A DNA stretch of 36,729 bases from Sulfitobacter noctilucae (GCF_000622365.1 NZ_JASC01000010.1:1-36729); one strand, 5' to 3'; shown: positions 7,859 through 16,675, numbered from the stretch's first letter. Notes: generated from the sequence alone by a model not told the origin. Made by a program: numbers and translations.

Positions 7859-8509
7859 CTAGCTGTAGCTTAGCAGCTTCGCGCCCGAAGGCGTCATAAA
7901 ATGTGGTGTGGCGTTGAACTCGCTCAAAGAAAAACGTGGGCCTTTGAACATGAAACGCGTCATCGCCGTGTTTTTGATTTGCAGGTTCAATTCCATCATA
8001 TGGCGTTTGTCTGCGCCAAGCGCATCGCGTGTCAGCTGGCCGATCACGCCGCCGGACGAAATGACCAGAACGCGTGCGGCATCCGTGTCGCAGGCGAAAG
8101 CGCGGGCCGCGTCAATCCGGGCCGTGAACTCCGCAAATGTTTCTGCCGCACCATCAAAGGCCGCATCCTGCCATTCGAACACCGTCTCGCGCAGGGCCCG
8201 GAAATGTGTCTTGCGGTCGCCCTTGACCAAGTCGGGCACATTGCCTTTGAACCGCGCCTGCAACAGATCACCGAAATCATATTCGTTGAAGCCTGCGTGC
8301 TCTTCGGGTGCTTGGGTAAAGCCCATCGAAGCCAGCGTCTCTTTTTGCCGCCGGAGTGTGCCGGTCACCAGACGGTCCGGCACCCAGTCCATCTCGCGCA
8401 GCAGCGCGCCGACGGCCTGTGATTGCCGGTGACCCAGATCGGACAGCACATCATAATCGTCCTGTCCAAAGGAAGCCTGACCGTGGCGTATGACGAGAAG
8501 TTCGCTCAC
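7859..8509 (-). CDS. Histidine phosphatase-fold protein lacking the second catalytic histidine
   Basis: This 216-residue protein of the phosphoglycerate mutase-like fold has the RHGQ motif at 8-11 with the phospho-accepting histidine. The second motif, normally SHGG, reads SSGG at 151-154 (codons TCG TCC GGC GGC), so the second catalytic histidine is missing. The start is GTG at 8509, overlapping the preceding stop as GTGA; no better ATG exists before RHGQ. Similar genes often accompany acyl-CoA dehydrogenase/APH clusters. It could be a phosphatase with altered chemistry or a non-catalytic binding protein. Its position directly before the kinase gene hints at a phospho-intermediate, but that is inference. 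Confidence 0.85.
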   Translation of the reverse strand: MSELLVIRHGQASFGQDDYDVLSDLGHRQSQAVGALLREMDWVPDRLVTGTLRRQKETLASMGFTQAPEEHAGFNEYDFGDLLQARFKGNVPDLVKGDRKTHFRALRETVFEWQDAAFDGAAETFAEFTARIDAARAFACDTDAARVLVISSGGVIGQLTRDALGADKRHMMELNLQIKNTAMTRFMFKGPRFSLSEFNATPHFMTPSGAKLLSYS

Positions 8510-9498
8510 GAAAACTCAGCCGCCAGTTTCTTGCCAGCAGCGAAATATTCGTCTGCCATGCGGTCCACAATCGCGCCTGCCGGTCCGACCGACTTGATCG
8601 CGCCGATCCCCTGCCCCGATCCCCAGATGGTTTTCCAGGCTTTGGGCTTTTCACGGTCCGTCCCGAAGTTCATCGAGGACGCATCCGCCGTCGGCAGATT
8701 GTCGGGGTCCATGCCCGCGTTTTTGACCGACCCTTTCAGGTAATTGCCCCAAACGCCCGTGAAGAGCGAGGAATAGACAATATCCTCTGCCCCGGATTCC
8801 ACGATCATGTCCTTGTAGCCCTGATCCGCATTCGCTTCGTCCGTGGCGATAAACGGTGATCCGGTATAACCTAGGTCGGCCCCCATTGCCCGCGCACCCA
8901 GCAGAGATTCACCCGTGGCGATCGAGCCGGACAAGGCGATCGGCCCATTATACCATTCGCGAATTTCACGTACCAAGGCGAAGGGCGATTGCTGCCCCGC
9001 ATGGCCGCCCGCGCCAGCAGCAACAGCGACAAGACCATCGGCGCCCTTCTCGACAGCTTTATGCGCAAATCTGTTGTTTATGATGTCGTGCAAAACGATG
9101 CCGCCACAGCTGTGCGCCGCCTCGTTCACCTCGATCCGTGCGCCCAGGCTGGTGATCCAGATCGGCACCTCATGCTTCACACAAATCTCCAGATCCCGGT
9201 CCAACCGCGCATTGCTGCGGTGCACAATCTGGTTCACAGCATATGGAGCAGCAGGGGTGTCCGGATTGGCCTGGTTGTGGCGGTCCAGTTCTTCCTTGAT
9301 CTCGGTCAGCCAGGTGTCGAGCAGCGGATGCTCGCCCTCGCCTTCCCGCGCATTCAGCGCCGGAAAAGATCCGACGATCCCGGCCTTACACTGCGCAATC
9401 ACCAATTTAGGGACTGATATGATGAACAGTGGCGAAGCAATCAGCGGGATGCGCAGCCCTTGCAGAGCGCGGGGCAGGTGGGAATCGTCGCGGGGCAT
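8506..9498 (-). CDS. Nitronate monooxygenase-family FMN-dependent TIM-barrel oxidoreductase
   Basis: This 330-residue flavoprotein of the nitronate monooxygenase/2-nitropropane dioxygenase family shows the phosphate-binding run GAGGHAG at 162-168. The ALSGSIATGESLLGARAMGA segment of the FMN site and the C-terminal GQGIGAI stretch are also present. I place the start at the ATG at 9498 because GGAGA lies just upstream; the frame stays open further upstream, but without a ribosome site. True members oxidise alkyl nitronates, while many clustered with beta-oxidation genes have unknown or enoyl-reductase-like roles. It lies between thiolase and the histidine-phosphatase gene, overlapping the latter by GTGA, so a step in acyl-CoA metabolism is as likely as nitro chemistry. 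Confidence 0.88.
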   Translation of the reverse strand: MPRDDSHLPRALQGLRIPLIASPLFIISVPKLVIAQCKAGIVGSFPALNAREGEGEHPLLDTWLTEIKEELDRHNQANPDTPAAPYAVNQIVHRSNARLDRDLEICVKHEVPIWITSLGARIEVNEAAHSCGGIVLHDIINNRFAHKAVEKGADGLVAVAAGAGGHAGQQSPFALVREIREWYNGPIALSGSIATGESLLGARAMGADLGYTGSPFIATDEANADQGYKDMIVESGAEDIVYSSLFTGVWGNYLKGSVKNAGMDPDNLPTADASSMNFGTDREKPKAWKTIWGSGQGIGAIKSVGPAGAIVDRMADEYFAAGKKLAAEFS

Positions 9499-9528
9499 AG
9501 AATCTCCAAAAGCATTCATATTCACGGT

Positions 9529-9555
9529 AAGGGGGCGGGTAAAACCGCCCCTCTT
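9529..9555 (-). terminator. GC-rich stem-loop between thiolase and the NMO-like gene
   Basis: GGGGCGG (9532-9538) pairs perfectly with CCGCCCC (9545-9551) around a six-base loop. AAG/CTT extends the stem after a bulged T. No T run follows on the minus strand, so this looks like a processing or attenuation hairpin that separates thiolase from the downstream genes rather than a full terminator. Confidence 0.5.
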
Positions 9556-9573
9556 GTTGGCAAAGCGCAAGAC

Positions 9574-10770
9574 TTAGAGGACTTCGAACAGACCCGCAGC
9601 ACCCATGCCGCCGCCGACACACATGGTGCAGACAACATATTTCGCGCCGCGCCGTTTGCCTTCGATCAGCGCATGGCCCACCATCCGCGCACCGGACATG
9701 CCGTAGGGGTGGCCAATTGAAATCGCACCGCCATTCACGTTCAAAAGCTCGTCCGGGATGCCCAGCACATCACGTGACTGGATCACCTGAACGGCGAAGG
9801 CTTCGTTCAATTCCCACAGACCGATATCGTCCATTTTCAACCCGTGCGCTTTGAGCAAAGGTGGCACAGCATAGATCGGGCCAATGCCCATCTCGTCCGG
9901 CTCGCAGCCCGCCGCCATCACACCGACATAACGGCCAAGTGGCTCTAAACCGGCTTTCTCTGCAGCTTTCGCTTCCATAACCACCGAAGCAGAGGCACCA
10001 TCACTGAGCTGCGATGCGTTGCCCGCAGTGATGTATTTACCTTCCTGGATGTGGATCCCGTTCTTGTGTACCGGCTGCAGACCGGCAAGGCTTTCAGCAG
10101 AGGTGCCGGGGCGGTTGCCCTCGTCTTTTTCCAGCGTCACTTCATGTTCGCTGATTTCCTTGGTCTCTTTGTTCTGCACCATCATTTTGGATGTCAGCGG
10201 CACGATCTCGTCGTCGAACTTGCCCGCTTCCTGCGCCTGATGTGTGTTTTCCTGTGACCGGGCTGCATATTCGTCCTGCCGCTCGCGGCTGACGTTATAG
10301 CGCTCGGCGACTGTTTCGGCTGTCTCCAGCATGGACATATAGATCTCTGGCTTGTGCTCTTTCAGCCAGCCATCGGCCTTCACCCGCATTTCGGGCGTTT
10401 GCACCATCGAGATGCTTTCGACGCCGCCACCCACGACAACATCCATACCGTCCATGACAACCTGTTTGGCCGCCGTAGCAATCGCCATCATGCCGGACGC
10501 ACACTGACGGTCCATCGACATGCCCGCCACCGTGACCGGCAATCCGGCACGGATCGCTGCTTGCCGCGCGATGTTGCCAGCGGAATGGCCCTGTTGCAGC
10601 GCCGCACCCAGCAGCACGTCCTGGATGGATGCCGGATCAACGCCTGCGCGTTTCACCGCATGGGCAATGGCATGACCGGCTAGTTCCTGAGGCGTGGTGT
10701 TGTTGAAAGCGCCGCGATAGGCTTTGCCGATGGGCGTCCGGGCGGTAGATACGATGACTGCGTCACGCAT
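9574..10770 (-). CDS. Acetyl-CoA acyltransferase (thiolase)
   Basis: This 398-residue thiolase cleaves 3-ketoacyl-CoA with CoA, giving acetyl-CoA (or propionyl-CoA) and a shortened acyl-CoA. It shows the nucleophile Cys90 in MDRQCASGM, the HxxG-like GHPYG with His354, and the second active cysteine Cys384 in [10 protein letters not shown]. Length and motif order are normal for degradative thiolases of the FadA/PcaF type. Start ATG at 10770 has AAGGAGA upstream. It lies 25 bp after the SDR gene in the dehydrogenase operon. It provides the final thiolysis step for both beta-oxidation branches; no second thiolase is present on the plasmid. Confidence 0.95.
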   Translation of the reverse strand: MRDAVIVSTARTPIGKAYRGAFNNTTPQELAGHAIAHAVKRAGVDPASIQDVLLGAALQQGHSAGNIARQAAIRAGLPVTVAGMSMDRQCASGMMAIATAAKQVVMDGMDVVVGGGVESISMVQTPEMRVKADGWLKEHKPEIYMSMLETAETVAERYNVSRERQDEYAARSQENTHQAQEAGKFDDEIVPLTSKMMVQNKETKEISEHEVTLEKDEGNRPGTSAESLAGLQPVHKNGIHIQEGKYITAGNASQLSDGASASVVMEAKAAEKAGLEPLGRYVGVMAAGCEPDEMGIGPIYAVPPLLKAHGLKMDDIGLWELNEAFAVQVIQSRDVLGIPDELLNVNGGAISIGHPYGMSGARMVGHALIEGKRRGAKYVVCTMCVGGGMGAAGLFEVL

Positions 10771-10795
10771 GGTATTTCTCCTTGGTTAATTCTGT

Positions 10796-11722
10796 TTACC
10801 AATCCAGCTTCAGGCCACGGGCCTTGGCTGCATTGAGGGCGTATTTCTTGGTTTGGCTAAAGGCGTCCTGCAGTTCTTCCTGACCTGTAGGGTCGTTCAT
10901 TTCTGCAAAGCGCGCTGCAACGGCTTCGGGCGTATTGTCGTCGTCAAGCAGGGTGATGCCTTGGGTCTCATAGACCCGCGTCTGGGCAAAGCTGCCGGCA
11001 CCTGCACCCAGAATAAAGCGGCTCGGGGCGTCTTCGGATACCAGATACAACAAGCCCGGCGTAATCGTTTCAGGGGCCAGCAGGGCCGCAGCTTCGGGCG
11101 GCAAAAGCTCTTCGGTCATCCGTGTCGCAGCGGTGGGGGCCAGCGTGTTGACGCGGATATTGTCCCGCGCCCCTTCCATGTGTAGCACATTCATCAGGCC
11201 CATCATCGCCGCTTTGGCAGCGCCATAGTTGGACTGGCCAAAGTTGCCATAAAGACCGGAGCCAGAGGCCGTGAACACAATCCGCCCGTATTTCTGCTCG
11301 CGCATGATCGGCCAGCAGGCATGCGCCACATTGGCAGAGCCGATCAGATGCACGTCGACGACTTTGCGAAAATCAGCCATTTCCATCTTGGCGAATGTCT
11401 TGTCGCGCAGGATGCCTGCGTTGTTCACTACGATATCAATGCGACCCCAGGCGGCCATCGCCTGCGCGACCATATCGGTCACGCCGTCCTCGTCCGACAC
11501 ATCACAGCCATGGGCAATCGCATCACCGCCCATCGCCTTGATCTCTTCGACCACGGCCTCGGCGGCCTCGGACGATGCACCTGTGCCATCCCGGCTGACA
11601 CCCAGATCATTTACGACAACCCGCGCACCGCGTTGTGCCAGCCCCAAAGCGTGGGACCGCCCCAGACCGGTGCCTGCCCCGGTGACAATCGCCACCCGTT
11701 CGTCAAACCTGATATCGGCCAT
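10796..11722 (-). CDS. SDR oxidoreductase, HSD17B4/MFE-2-like (3R)-hydroxyacyl-CoA dehydrogenase type
   Basis: This 308-residue short-chain dehydrogenase resembles the dehydrogenase part of peroxisomal multifunctional enzyme 2. It has the cofactor loop GAGTGLG at 15-21, an NDLGVSRDGTG-like stretch at 38-48, the NNAG motif at 100-103, a catalytic serine near 153-155, and Tyr166/Lys170 in NYGAAK. About 60 residues after the SDR core form a C-terminal tail, as in that subgroup. The usual reaction is oxidation of (3R)-hydroxyacyl-CoA to the 3-keto ester, which fits the MaoC hydratase at 17691-18161 that makes R-hydroxy products. The start ATG overlaps the preceding stop by one base (TGATG). Confidence 0.9.
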   Translation of the reverse strand: MADIRFDERVAIVTGAGTGLGRSHALGLAQRGARVVVNDLGVSRDGTGASSEAAEAVVEEIKAMGGDAIAHGCDVSDEDGVTDMVAQAMAAWGRIDIVVNNAGILRDKTFAKMEMADFRKVVDVHLIGSANVAHACWPIMREQKYGRIVFTASGSGLYGNFGQSNYGAAKAAMMGLMNVLHMEGARDNIRVNTLAPTAATRMTEELLPPEAAALLAPETITPGLLYLVSEDAPSRFILGAGAGSFAQTRVYETQGITLLDDDNTPEAVAARFAEMNDPTGQEELQDAFSQTKKYALNAAKARGLKLDW

Positions 11723-12543
11723 CAGTGCAGCGCCTGTTCAAAGATATTCGGCCCTGACATCACGTTAATGCCGCCCGACACGGGGATGATCGCGCCCGTG
11801 ACATAGGAACCGCCCTGCCCGCACAGAAACAGCATACAGCCCGCGATATCCTCGTCGCGACCCACGCGCTTCAATGGCACATCCTTGCCCACCTTGCCGC
11901 GTGTGTCTTCATCGGCTGTGGCAAAGGCTGTCATGCGGGACACGAACGGCCCCGGAGCCAGTGCGTTGACCGTGACATGCTGACCGGCCAGTTCCTTGCC
12001 CAGAATACGAGTCATGTGATGCACCGCTGCCTTGGACATCGAATAGGAGTACGCACCATCGCCCATCTCGCGTTCGCCCATGACAGAGCCAACGTTGACC
12101 ACCCGTGCGGGGTCATCCTCTGAAGTGGAGGCAATCAACATCGGCAGCAGCTTTTGCGTCAGGTCAAACATGCCCGCCACGTTTACATTCATCACCTTTT
12201 CCCAGGCATGATGCGGAAACTGACCCAACGGCGCGCCCCATGTGATACCGGCGTTGTTCATCAGAATGTGCAGGCTGTCTGTCCGTTCTTTCACCGCGGC
12301 GACAAGCGCATCGATGCCTTCCTCGCTGCCGACATCGCCGACAAATCCAATCGCCTTGCCCGATGCTCCCAACGCGTTCAGTTCCTCCGCCACAGCTTCG
12401 CAGGCACCTTCCTTGCGGCTGGCCATCAGCACGGTTGCGCCGGCGCGCACCAGTGCTTCGCAAGCCATGCGGCCAATTCCTGTGGCACCGCCGGTGACCA
12501 GCGCAACCTTGCCTTCCAGCCCGAATAGAGACTGTATATCCAT
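11722..12543 (-). CDS. SDR-family oxidoreductase
   Basis: This 273-residue short-chain dehydrogenase/reductase has cofactor motif GGATGIG at 18-24, NNAG at 96-99, Ser153, Tyr167 and Lys171, and the C-terminal PVSGGINV segment. The start is the ATG at 12543, one base after the upstream dehydrogenase stop, with GAGAGGG before it; longer open frames upstream overlap the dehydrogenase gene. It could oxidise a secondary alcohol or reduce a ketone on the CoA ester or the free acid. The substrate is unknown. It belongs to the same co-transcribed block as the two acyl-CoA dehydrogenase subunits. Confidence 0.9.
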   Translation of the reverse strand: MDIQSLFGLEGKVALVTGGATGIGRMACEALVRAGATVLMASRKEGACEAVAEELNALGASGKAIGFVGDVGSEEGIDALVAAVKERTDSLHILMNNAGITWGAPLGQFPHHAWEKVMNVNVAGMFDLTQKLLPMLIASTSEDDPARVVNVGSVMGEREMGDGAYSYSMSKAAVHHMTRILGKELAGQHVTVNALAPGPFVSRMTAFATADEDTRGKVGKDVPLKRVGRDEDIAGCMLFLCGQGGSYVTGAIIPVSGGINVMSGPNIFEQALH

Positions 12544-12544
12544 T

Positions 12545-13660
12545 TTAGAACCCTCTCGCTGCTGCGATTTTCTCGGCGTGGTAAGAGTAATCCCCCAGCC
12601 ATTCCGCACCCACGCGGGCACGTTTCATATAGAACCCCATATCATAGGCGTCCGTCATCCCGATCCCGCCGTGCATTTGCACACCTTCGATTACAGCCAG
12701 TTTTGCCGTGTCGGTGGCGCGGGCCTTGGCCAGTGAGACCGCCAGCTCCGCGCCTTCGGGGTCTGTGTCCAGCATCCGGCCCGCATTAAGGATGGCGCTC
12801 GCAGTCACTTCAATCTCGCACCACAGATGGGCAGCGCGGTGTTGCAAGGCTTGAAAGCGGCCAATCTCGATACCGAACTGTTTTCGCTCTTTTAGATAGC
12901 CCACGGTCATGTCGAATGCGCCTGCTGAAAGGCCTGTCATCTCGGCTGCCAAAGCCGCCTGCCCTGCCTGCAACGCGGGCCGCAGTACGTCCATCGCCTG
13001 ATCTACGGCCCCAAGAACATCATCGCCCGTGGCTTCGACGTTCTCGAAGGTGATCCGCGCCGCATCGCGGGCGTCGATCATATTGGAGGCATCGCGCTGC
13101 ACCCCGGCACGATCGGCGGGAATATCAAACAGGGTCAGCCCATTCTCGGTGCGTGCAAGAACCAGCAGCCGGTCCGCAAGCGCACCATCCACAACGAATT
13201 GCTTTTTACCGTTCAGGCGGAACCCGTTGCCATCGGCGCTGGCTTCCATCTGGCAGGCATCAGGATCGAATTTGATCCCTTCATCCACCGCCAAGGCATA
13301 GGTTGCCTCACCGCTTGCGATCCGTCCCAATGCCTCGGTCGCGCGTGCATCAGATACCTGCCGCAAAGCCGTCGCCGCGATCACGGCGCTTGAGATGAAG
13401 GGCGATACCGCGAGCGTCTTGCCCATTTCCTGCGCAATCACATTTGCCGCCGCAAATCCCATGTCAGAGCCGCCTGCATCCTCCGGGACCAGCACCCCGG
13501 CCCAGCCCATGTCGGCCATTTCTTTCCACATCTCGCGGTCGAAGGTCTGGCCTGCGTCCCGCATTTCGCGGAATTTGGAGACCGGAGCGGACCCATCCAG
13601 AAACCCGCGCGCCATATCGGCCAGCATGGTTTCTTCTTCTGTCATTACCAGTTTTGCCAT
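12545..13660 (-). CDS. Acyl-CoA dehydrogenase-like subunit without the catalytic glutamate motif (beta-type)
   Basis: This 371-residue acyl-CoA dehydrogenase-fold protein shows an N-terminal helical domain opening MAKLVMTEEE. The C-terminal domain includes a LKERKQFG-type segment near residue 255 and the FAD-domain run VQMHGGIGMTDAYDMGFYMK near 330-350. The C-terminus ends GDYSYHAEKIAAARGF and lacks the E-G-G/T-S-E segment that carries the catalytic base in the neighbouring gene. The start at 13660 is chosen over a frame extended by 11 codons because AGGATCA precedes it. It follows the alpha-type gene by 10 bp. Paired genes of this sort in steroid degraders form alpha2-beta2 dehydrogenases, and that is the most likely arrangement here. 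Confidence 0.9.
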   Translation of the reverse strand: MAKLVMTEEETMLADMARGFLDGSAPVSKFREMRDAGQTFDREMWKEMADMGWAGVLVPEDAGGSDMGFAAANVIAQEMGKTLAVSPFISSAVIAATALRQVSDARATEALGRIASGEATYALAVDEGIKFDPDACQMEASADGNGFRLNGKKQFVVDGALADRLLVLARTENGLTLFDIPADRAGVQRDASNMIDARDAARITFENVEATGDDVLGAVDQAMDVLRPALQAGQAALAAEMTGLSAGAFDMTVGYLKERKQFGIEIGRFQALQHRAAHLWCEIEVTASAILNAGRMLDTDPEGAELAVSLAKARATDTAKLAVIEGVQMHGGIGMTDAYDMGFYMKRARVGAEWLGDYSYHAEKIAAARGF

Positions 13661-13670
13661 TTTTATGATC

Positions 13671-14837
13671 CTACGCCGGAAGCCCAAGTACACGCCGCGA
13701 TACGATGCTCAGCATCACCTCGCTCGTGCCACCTTCAATCGAATTCGCTTTGGTGCGCAGCCAGTCGCCCGCGCGGTTGCCCAGAGGGCCATCCCATTCC
13801 AATGCATCCGATCCACCCGCCGACATCATCAACTCGTGCCGCTGCTTGTTCAGCTCGGTGCCCATGTATTTCAGCATGGCGCTGGCATCACCCGCGCCCT
13901 GCCCCGCCTCGGACTGGTCCTTGTACCGCTCCAGCGTCAGACCAATCGCAAGCGCGTCAACCTCGCAGCGCATGGCATCTGCCCGCAGGATTGCGTCCAT
14001 ATCGTCGATCGTATCTGAAATCACAGCACCCAAGGCGCGGCCGCCACCGGACAGCCCCGCACCCCCGCCCGAGATCATCTCGCGCTCGTGGGTCAGCAGG
14101 TATTTCGCCACATCCCAGCCTTTGTTTTCCTCACCGACGATCTGCTCTTTGGGGATCACTGCATCGGTAAAGAACGTCTCGCAGAAGGGGGAAATGCCGC
14201 TGATCATCTTGATCGGCCGCGTCTCGACGCCCTCTTGCTCCATGTCGCAAAGCAGGAAGGAAATGCCCTTGTGCTTTGGTGCCTCGCGGTCGGTTCGGAC
14301 AAGCGCGAAAATCCAGTCCGCCTTGTCGGCATAGGAGGTCCAGATCTTCTGGCCGTTGATCAACCAATGATCGCCCTTGTCCTCGCCTTTGGTCTGGACA
14401 TTCGCCAGATCAGAGCCTGCCCCCGGCTCTGAATAGCCCTGACACCACCTGATCTCTCCGCGTGCGATGGGCGGCAAATAATGCAGCTTTTGTTCATGCG
14501 ATCCGAAATGCAGCAAAGCTGGCCCCAGCATCCAGATGCCGAAGCTCTGCAAGGGCGAGCGGGCATTGATGCGGTCCATTTCTTCGACAAAGATCTTTTC
14601 CTGGTCACGTGTCAGGCCCGCGCCGCCATACTCAACCGGCCACGTCGGGACCGTGTATCCTTTGGATGCACACCGCTCGAGCCAGACCTTCTGCGCCTCG
14701 GATGTGAATTTCCAGTTTTTGCCACCCCAGCAAATGCCCTCCTCGGTCATTTTACCGTCGCGCATTTCCTCCGGGCAATTCTCTTCTAGCCACGCCCGCA
14801 ACTCCGCGCGGAATTCTTCTGTGGGGTTCACAGTCAT
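13671..14837 (-). CDS. Acyl-CoA dehydrogenase, catalytic (alpha-type) subunit
   Basis: This 388-residue FAD enzyme introduces the alpha,beta double bond into an acyl-CoA. It has the substrate/FAD segment GYSEPGAGSDLAN near 150-162, INGQKIWTSYAD near 178-190, and a C-terminal NSIEGGTSEV at 365-374 with Glu368 as the probable catalytic base. The start ATG at 14837 has GGGAGGA upstream; a 33-codon extension runs through the promoter region and is rejected. It is the first gene of the minus-strand operon ending with the IclR regulator. Its partner is the glutamate-lacking subunit next door. Such FadE pairs usually act on bulky, branched or cyclic acyl chains, which is family-level knowledge and not proof of substrate. 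Confidence 0.93.
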   Translation of the reverse strand: MTVNPTEEFRAELRAWLEENCPEEMRDGKMTEEGICWGGKNWKFTSEAQKVWLERCASKGYTVPTWPVEYGGAGLTRDQEKIFVEEMDRINARSPLQSFGIWMLGPALLHFGSHEQKLHYLPPIARGEIRWCQGYSEPGAGSDLANVQTKGEDKGDHWLINGQKIWTSYADKADWIFALVRTDREAPKHKGISFLLCDMEQEGVETRPIKMISGISPFCETFFTDAVIPKEQIVGEENKGWDVAKYLLTHEREMISGGGAGLSGGGRALGAVISDTIDDMDAILRADAMRCEVDALAIGLTLERYKDQSEAGQGAGDASAMLKYMGTELNKQRHELMMSAGGSDALEWDGPLGNRAGDWLRTKANSIEGGTSEVMLSIVSRRVLGLPA

Positions 14838-14975
14838 TTTCGATTTCCTCCCTTGGGACGTCACGTCAAATAGCGGACATCCATTCCGCTGTGCAGAATG
14901 GCGAACCGAATTGCGATTGACAAGACAGGACGCCACGTCCCAGTTTCAACAGGCGCAATCGGGAGGATGCACAAG
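14838..14975. promoter_or_regulatory. Divergent promoter region between dehydrogenase operon and MDR gene
   Basis: These 138 bp separate two divergent start codons, each with a GGGAGGA ribosome site. On the plus strand TTGACA (14917-14922) is a perfect -35 hexamer, with only a weak CCAGTT or CAGTTT at the -10 distance. The candidate operator 14883-14899 and an AGCGGA/TCCGCT inverted repeat (14872-14877, 14885-14890) lie between the two promoters, placed to control both directions. Confidence 0.55.
14883..14899. promoter_or_regulatory. Candidate IclR-family operator, box 2
   Basis: ATTCCGC-TGT-GCAGAAT is a 17-bp near-palindrome (one mismatched pair) matching RTTCCGYTNTGCRRWAY at every position. 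It lies in the divergent promoter region, 18 bp upstream of a TTGACA on the plus strand and 46 bp from the dehydrogenase start on the minus strand. Confidence 0.6.
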
Positions 14976-15974
14976 ATGAAAGCGATGTTAAGCAAAGAGG
15001 TTGGTGGACCGGAAACACTGGTTCTGGAAGATATGCCAACACCGGAACCGGGCAAGAAACAGGTCCGAATCAGAGTTCATGCCGCAGGCGTCAACTTTCC
15101 GGACACGCTGATTATCCGTGATATGTATCAGGTAAAACCGCCGCGCCCTTTTGCGCCGGGCGGTGAAATCGCGGGCGTTGTCGAAGCGGTTGGCGAAGGC
15201 GTCACCACGCTTGCCGAAGGGGACCGTGTGTTGGGCATGTCCGGCTTTGGTGGCTTTGCAACACATCTGGTCATGGACGCTGAGCGGGTTATCAAAATCC
15301 CGGATGCCATGCCCTATGACGAGGCTGCCTGTTTTGTCCTGACCTACGGGACTTCGCATCATGCGCTCAAGGATCGGGCCGCGATCCAGCCGGGCGAATC
15401 CTTGCTGATTCTCGGGGCCGCCGGCGGTGTTGGTGCCGCCGCGATCGAGCTGGGCAAGGCCGCAGGCGCGAAGGTGATCGCCGCTGTTTCCTCCGAAGAG
15501 AAAGCGCAGTTCTGCCGTGATCTCGGCGCGGATGAAACGCTGATCTACTCGCGCGACATGTCCGACCGCGCCGTGCAAAAAGATTTCTCGAACGAGATCA
15601 AAAAACTCTCGGGCGGTGAAGGTGTCGATGTCGTCTATGACGCGGTGGGCGGTGATTATGCCGAACCTGCTGTGCGGGCGCTGGCCTGGAAAGGCCGTTA
15701 CCTTGTCGTTGGCTTCCCGGCGGGCATTCCAAAAATCCCGTTGAACCTGACACTGCTCAAAGGTTGCCAGATTGTCGGCGTTTTCTGGGGTGCCCATACG
15801 GTGCGCGAACCGCAGAACCACGCGGAAAACATGAACGATCTGTTCAGCATGTACGCTGATGGCAAGGTCAAACCGCGCATCTCGGCCAGCTATCCGCTGG
15901 AGCAAGCAGGCGACGCCTTGAAATTGCTGTCAGACCGCAAGGTTCTGGGTAAAGTTGTGGTGACGATGGACTGA
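14976..15974 (+). CDS. Zinc-independent MDR oxidoreductase, NADPH:quinone reductase-like
   Basis: This 332-residue medium-chain dehydrogenase/reductase belongs to the zinc-free quinone oxidoreductase group. The GroES-like N-terminal domain includes HAAGVNFPDTLIIR at 35-48 and lacks zinc-ligand cysteines. The nucleotide loop is GAAGGVGAAA at 147-156, followed by the YDAVGGDYAEPAVRAL segment. The start ATG at 14976 has GGGAGGA eight bases before it; an in-frame ATG at 14967 overlaps that site and is less likely. Enzymes of this group reduce quinones or the double bond of enoyl or enone substrates with NADPH. Divergent from the dehydrogenase operon across a shared operator, it probably reduces an unsaturated pathway intermediate. 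Confidence 0.92.
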   Translation: MKAMLSKEVGGPETLVLEDMPTPEPGKKQVRIRVHAAGVNFPDTLIIRDMYQVKPPRPFAPGGEIAGVVEAVGEGVTTLAEGDRVLGMSGFGGFATHLVMDAERVIKIPDAMPYDEAACFVLTYGTSHHALKDRAAIQPGESLLILGAAGGVGAAAIELGKAAGAKVIAAVSSEEKAQFCRDLGADETLIYSRDMSDRAVQKDFSNEIKKLSGGEGVDVVYDAVGGDYAEPAVRALAWKGRYLVVGFPAGIPKIPLNLTLLKGCQIVGVFWGAHTVREPQNHAENMNDLFSMYADGKVKPRISASYPLEQAGDALKLLSDRKVLGKVVVTMD

Positions 15975-15981
15975 CCCGGTG

Positions 15982-16635
15982 TCAGTCCCGCAGATGCGAC
16001 ACGTCGTTGAAGCCACGCAGAATCATGCGCTTTCCATGAATCACAAGGCGCGAAATCGACCCGTTGTTCGCGCCATTGAACGCGAAAGCGGGCGATCCTG
16101 TGGCCACCGCCAAAGACGCCGCCACGACGCCGCCGTGCACCACAACGGCGACCAGCTCGTTGGGGTGCGCGGTCGCAATCCGCTGCAATCCACGCGCCAC
16201 CCGGGTTTGCAACTGCGCCGTCGTCTCCGCACCGGGGATCTCGCCCCATTCCTGTCGGTCCCGCGCACGGATGAAAGCGGGGTCTTGTTCGGCGGCTCTG
16301 AAGCGGTATTCGCCACCGTCCCAATCACCCAAGAAAACTTCGTGCAGATCGGGGTCAATACGCGGTTCAAGGTCCAGATGCTCCGCCAAAGGGGCCGCTG
16401 TCTGATGCGTCCGCACCATTTTAGTGACGTAAATCGCCTTAATAGGCTCTGCTTTCAACCGTTCACCGACACGCAAAGCCTGTTGCTCTCCGATGGGCAG
16501 CAAGGACGGGTCACCCTGCCCATCCACCAAGGGAAAGCTTTCCCCTCGCACCGCCTGCTGTGTCTCACCATGTCGAATCAACAGCAAATCTGCTGCACCT
16601 TCGGGCAGTACGAACTGGTGTTGTTTTCCGCTCAT
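15982..16635 (-). CDS. Histidine phosphatase family protein
   Basis: This 217-residue protein of the phosphoglycerate mutase-like superfamily has an intact RHGET motif (about 24-28), the GEQQALRVGERLK segment, LHEVFLGDWDGGE in the middle, and an intact second histidine in VVVHGGVVAAS. The start ATG at 16635 has AGAGGAATTGAG before it; a 54-codon upstream extension overlaps the next gene and lacks a ribosome site. It is the only minus-strand gene in this stretch, lying tail to tail with the MDR gene (7-bp gap) and head to head with the next MDR gene (40 bp). The substrate is unknown. It differs from the degenerate paralogue at 7859-8509 in keeping both histidines. Confidence 0.9.
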   Translation of the reverse strand: MSGKQHQFVLPEGAADLLLIRHGETQQAVRGESFPLVDGQGDPSLLPIGEQQALRVGERLKAEPIKAIYVTKMVRTHQTAAPLAEHLDLEPRIDPDLHEVFLGDWDGGEYRFRAAEQDPAFIRARDRQEWGEIPGAETTAQLQTRVARGLQRIATAHPNELVAVVVHGGVVAASLAVATGSPAFAFNGANNGSISRLVIHGKRMILRGFNDVSHLRD

Positions 16636-16675
16636 CTCAATTCCTCTCTCTTTTCCCTGCACTAGGACATATTCC

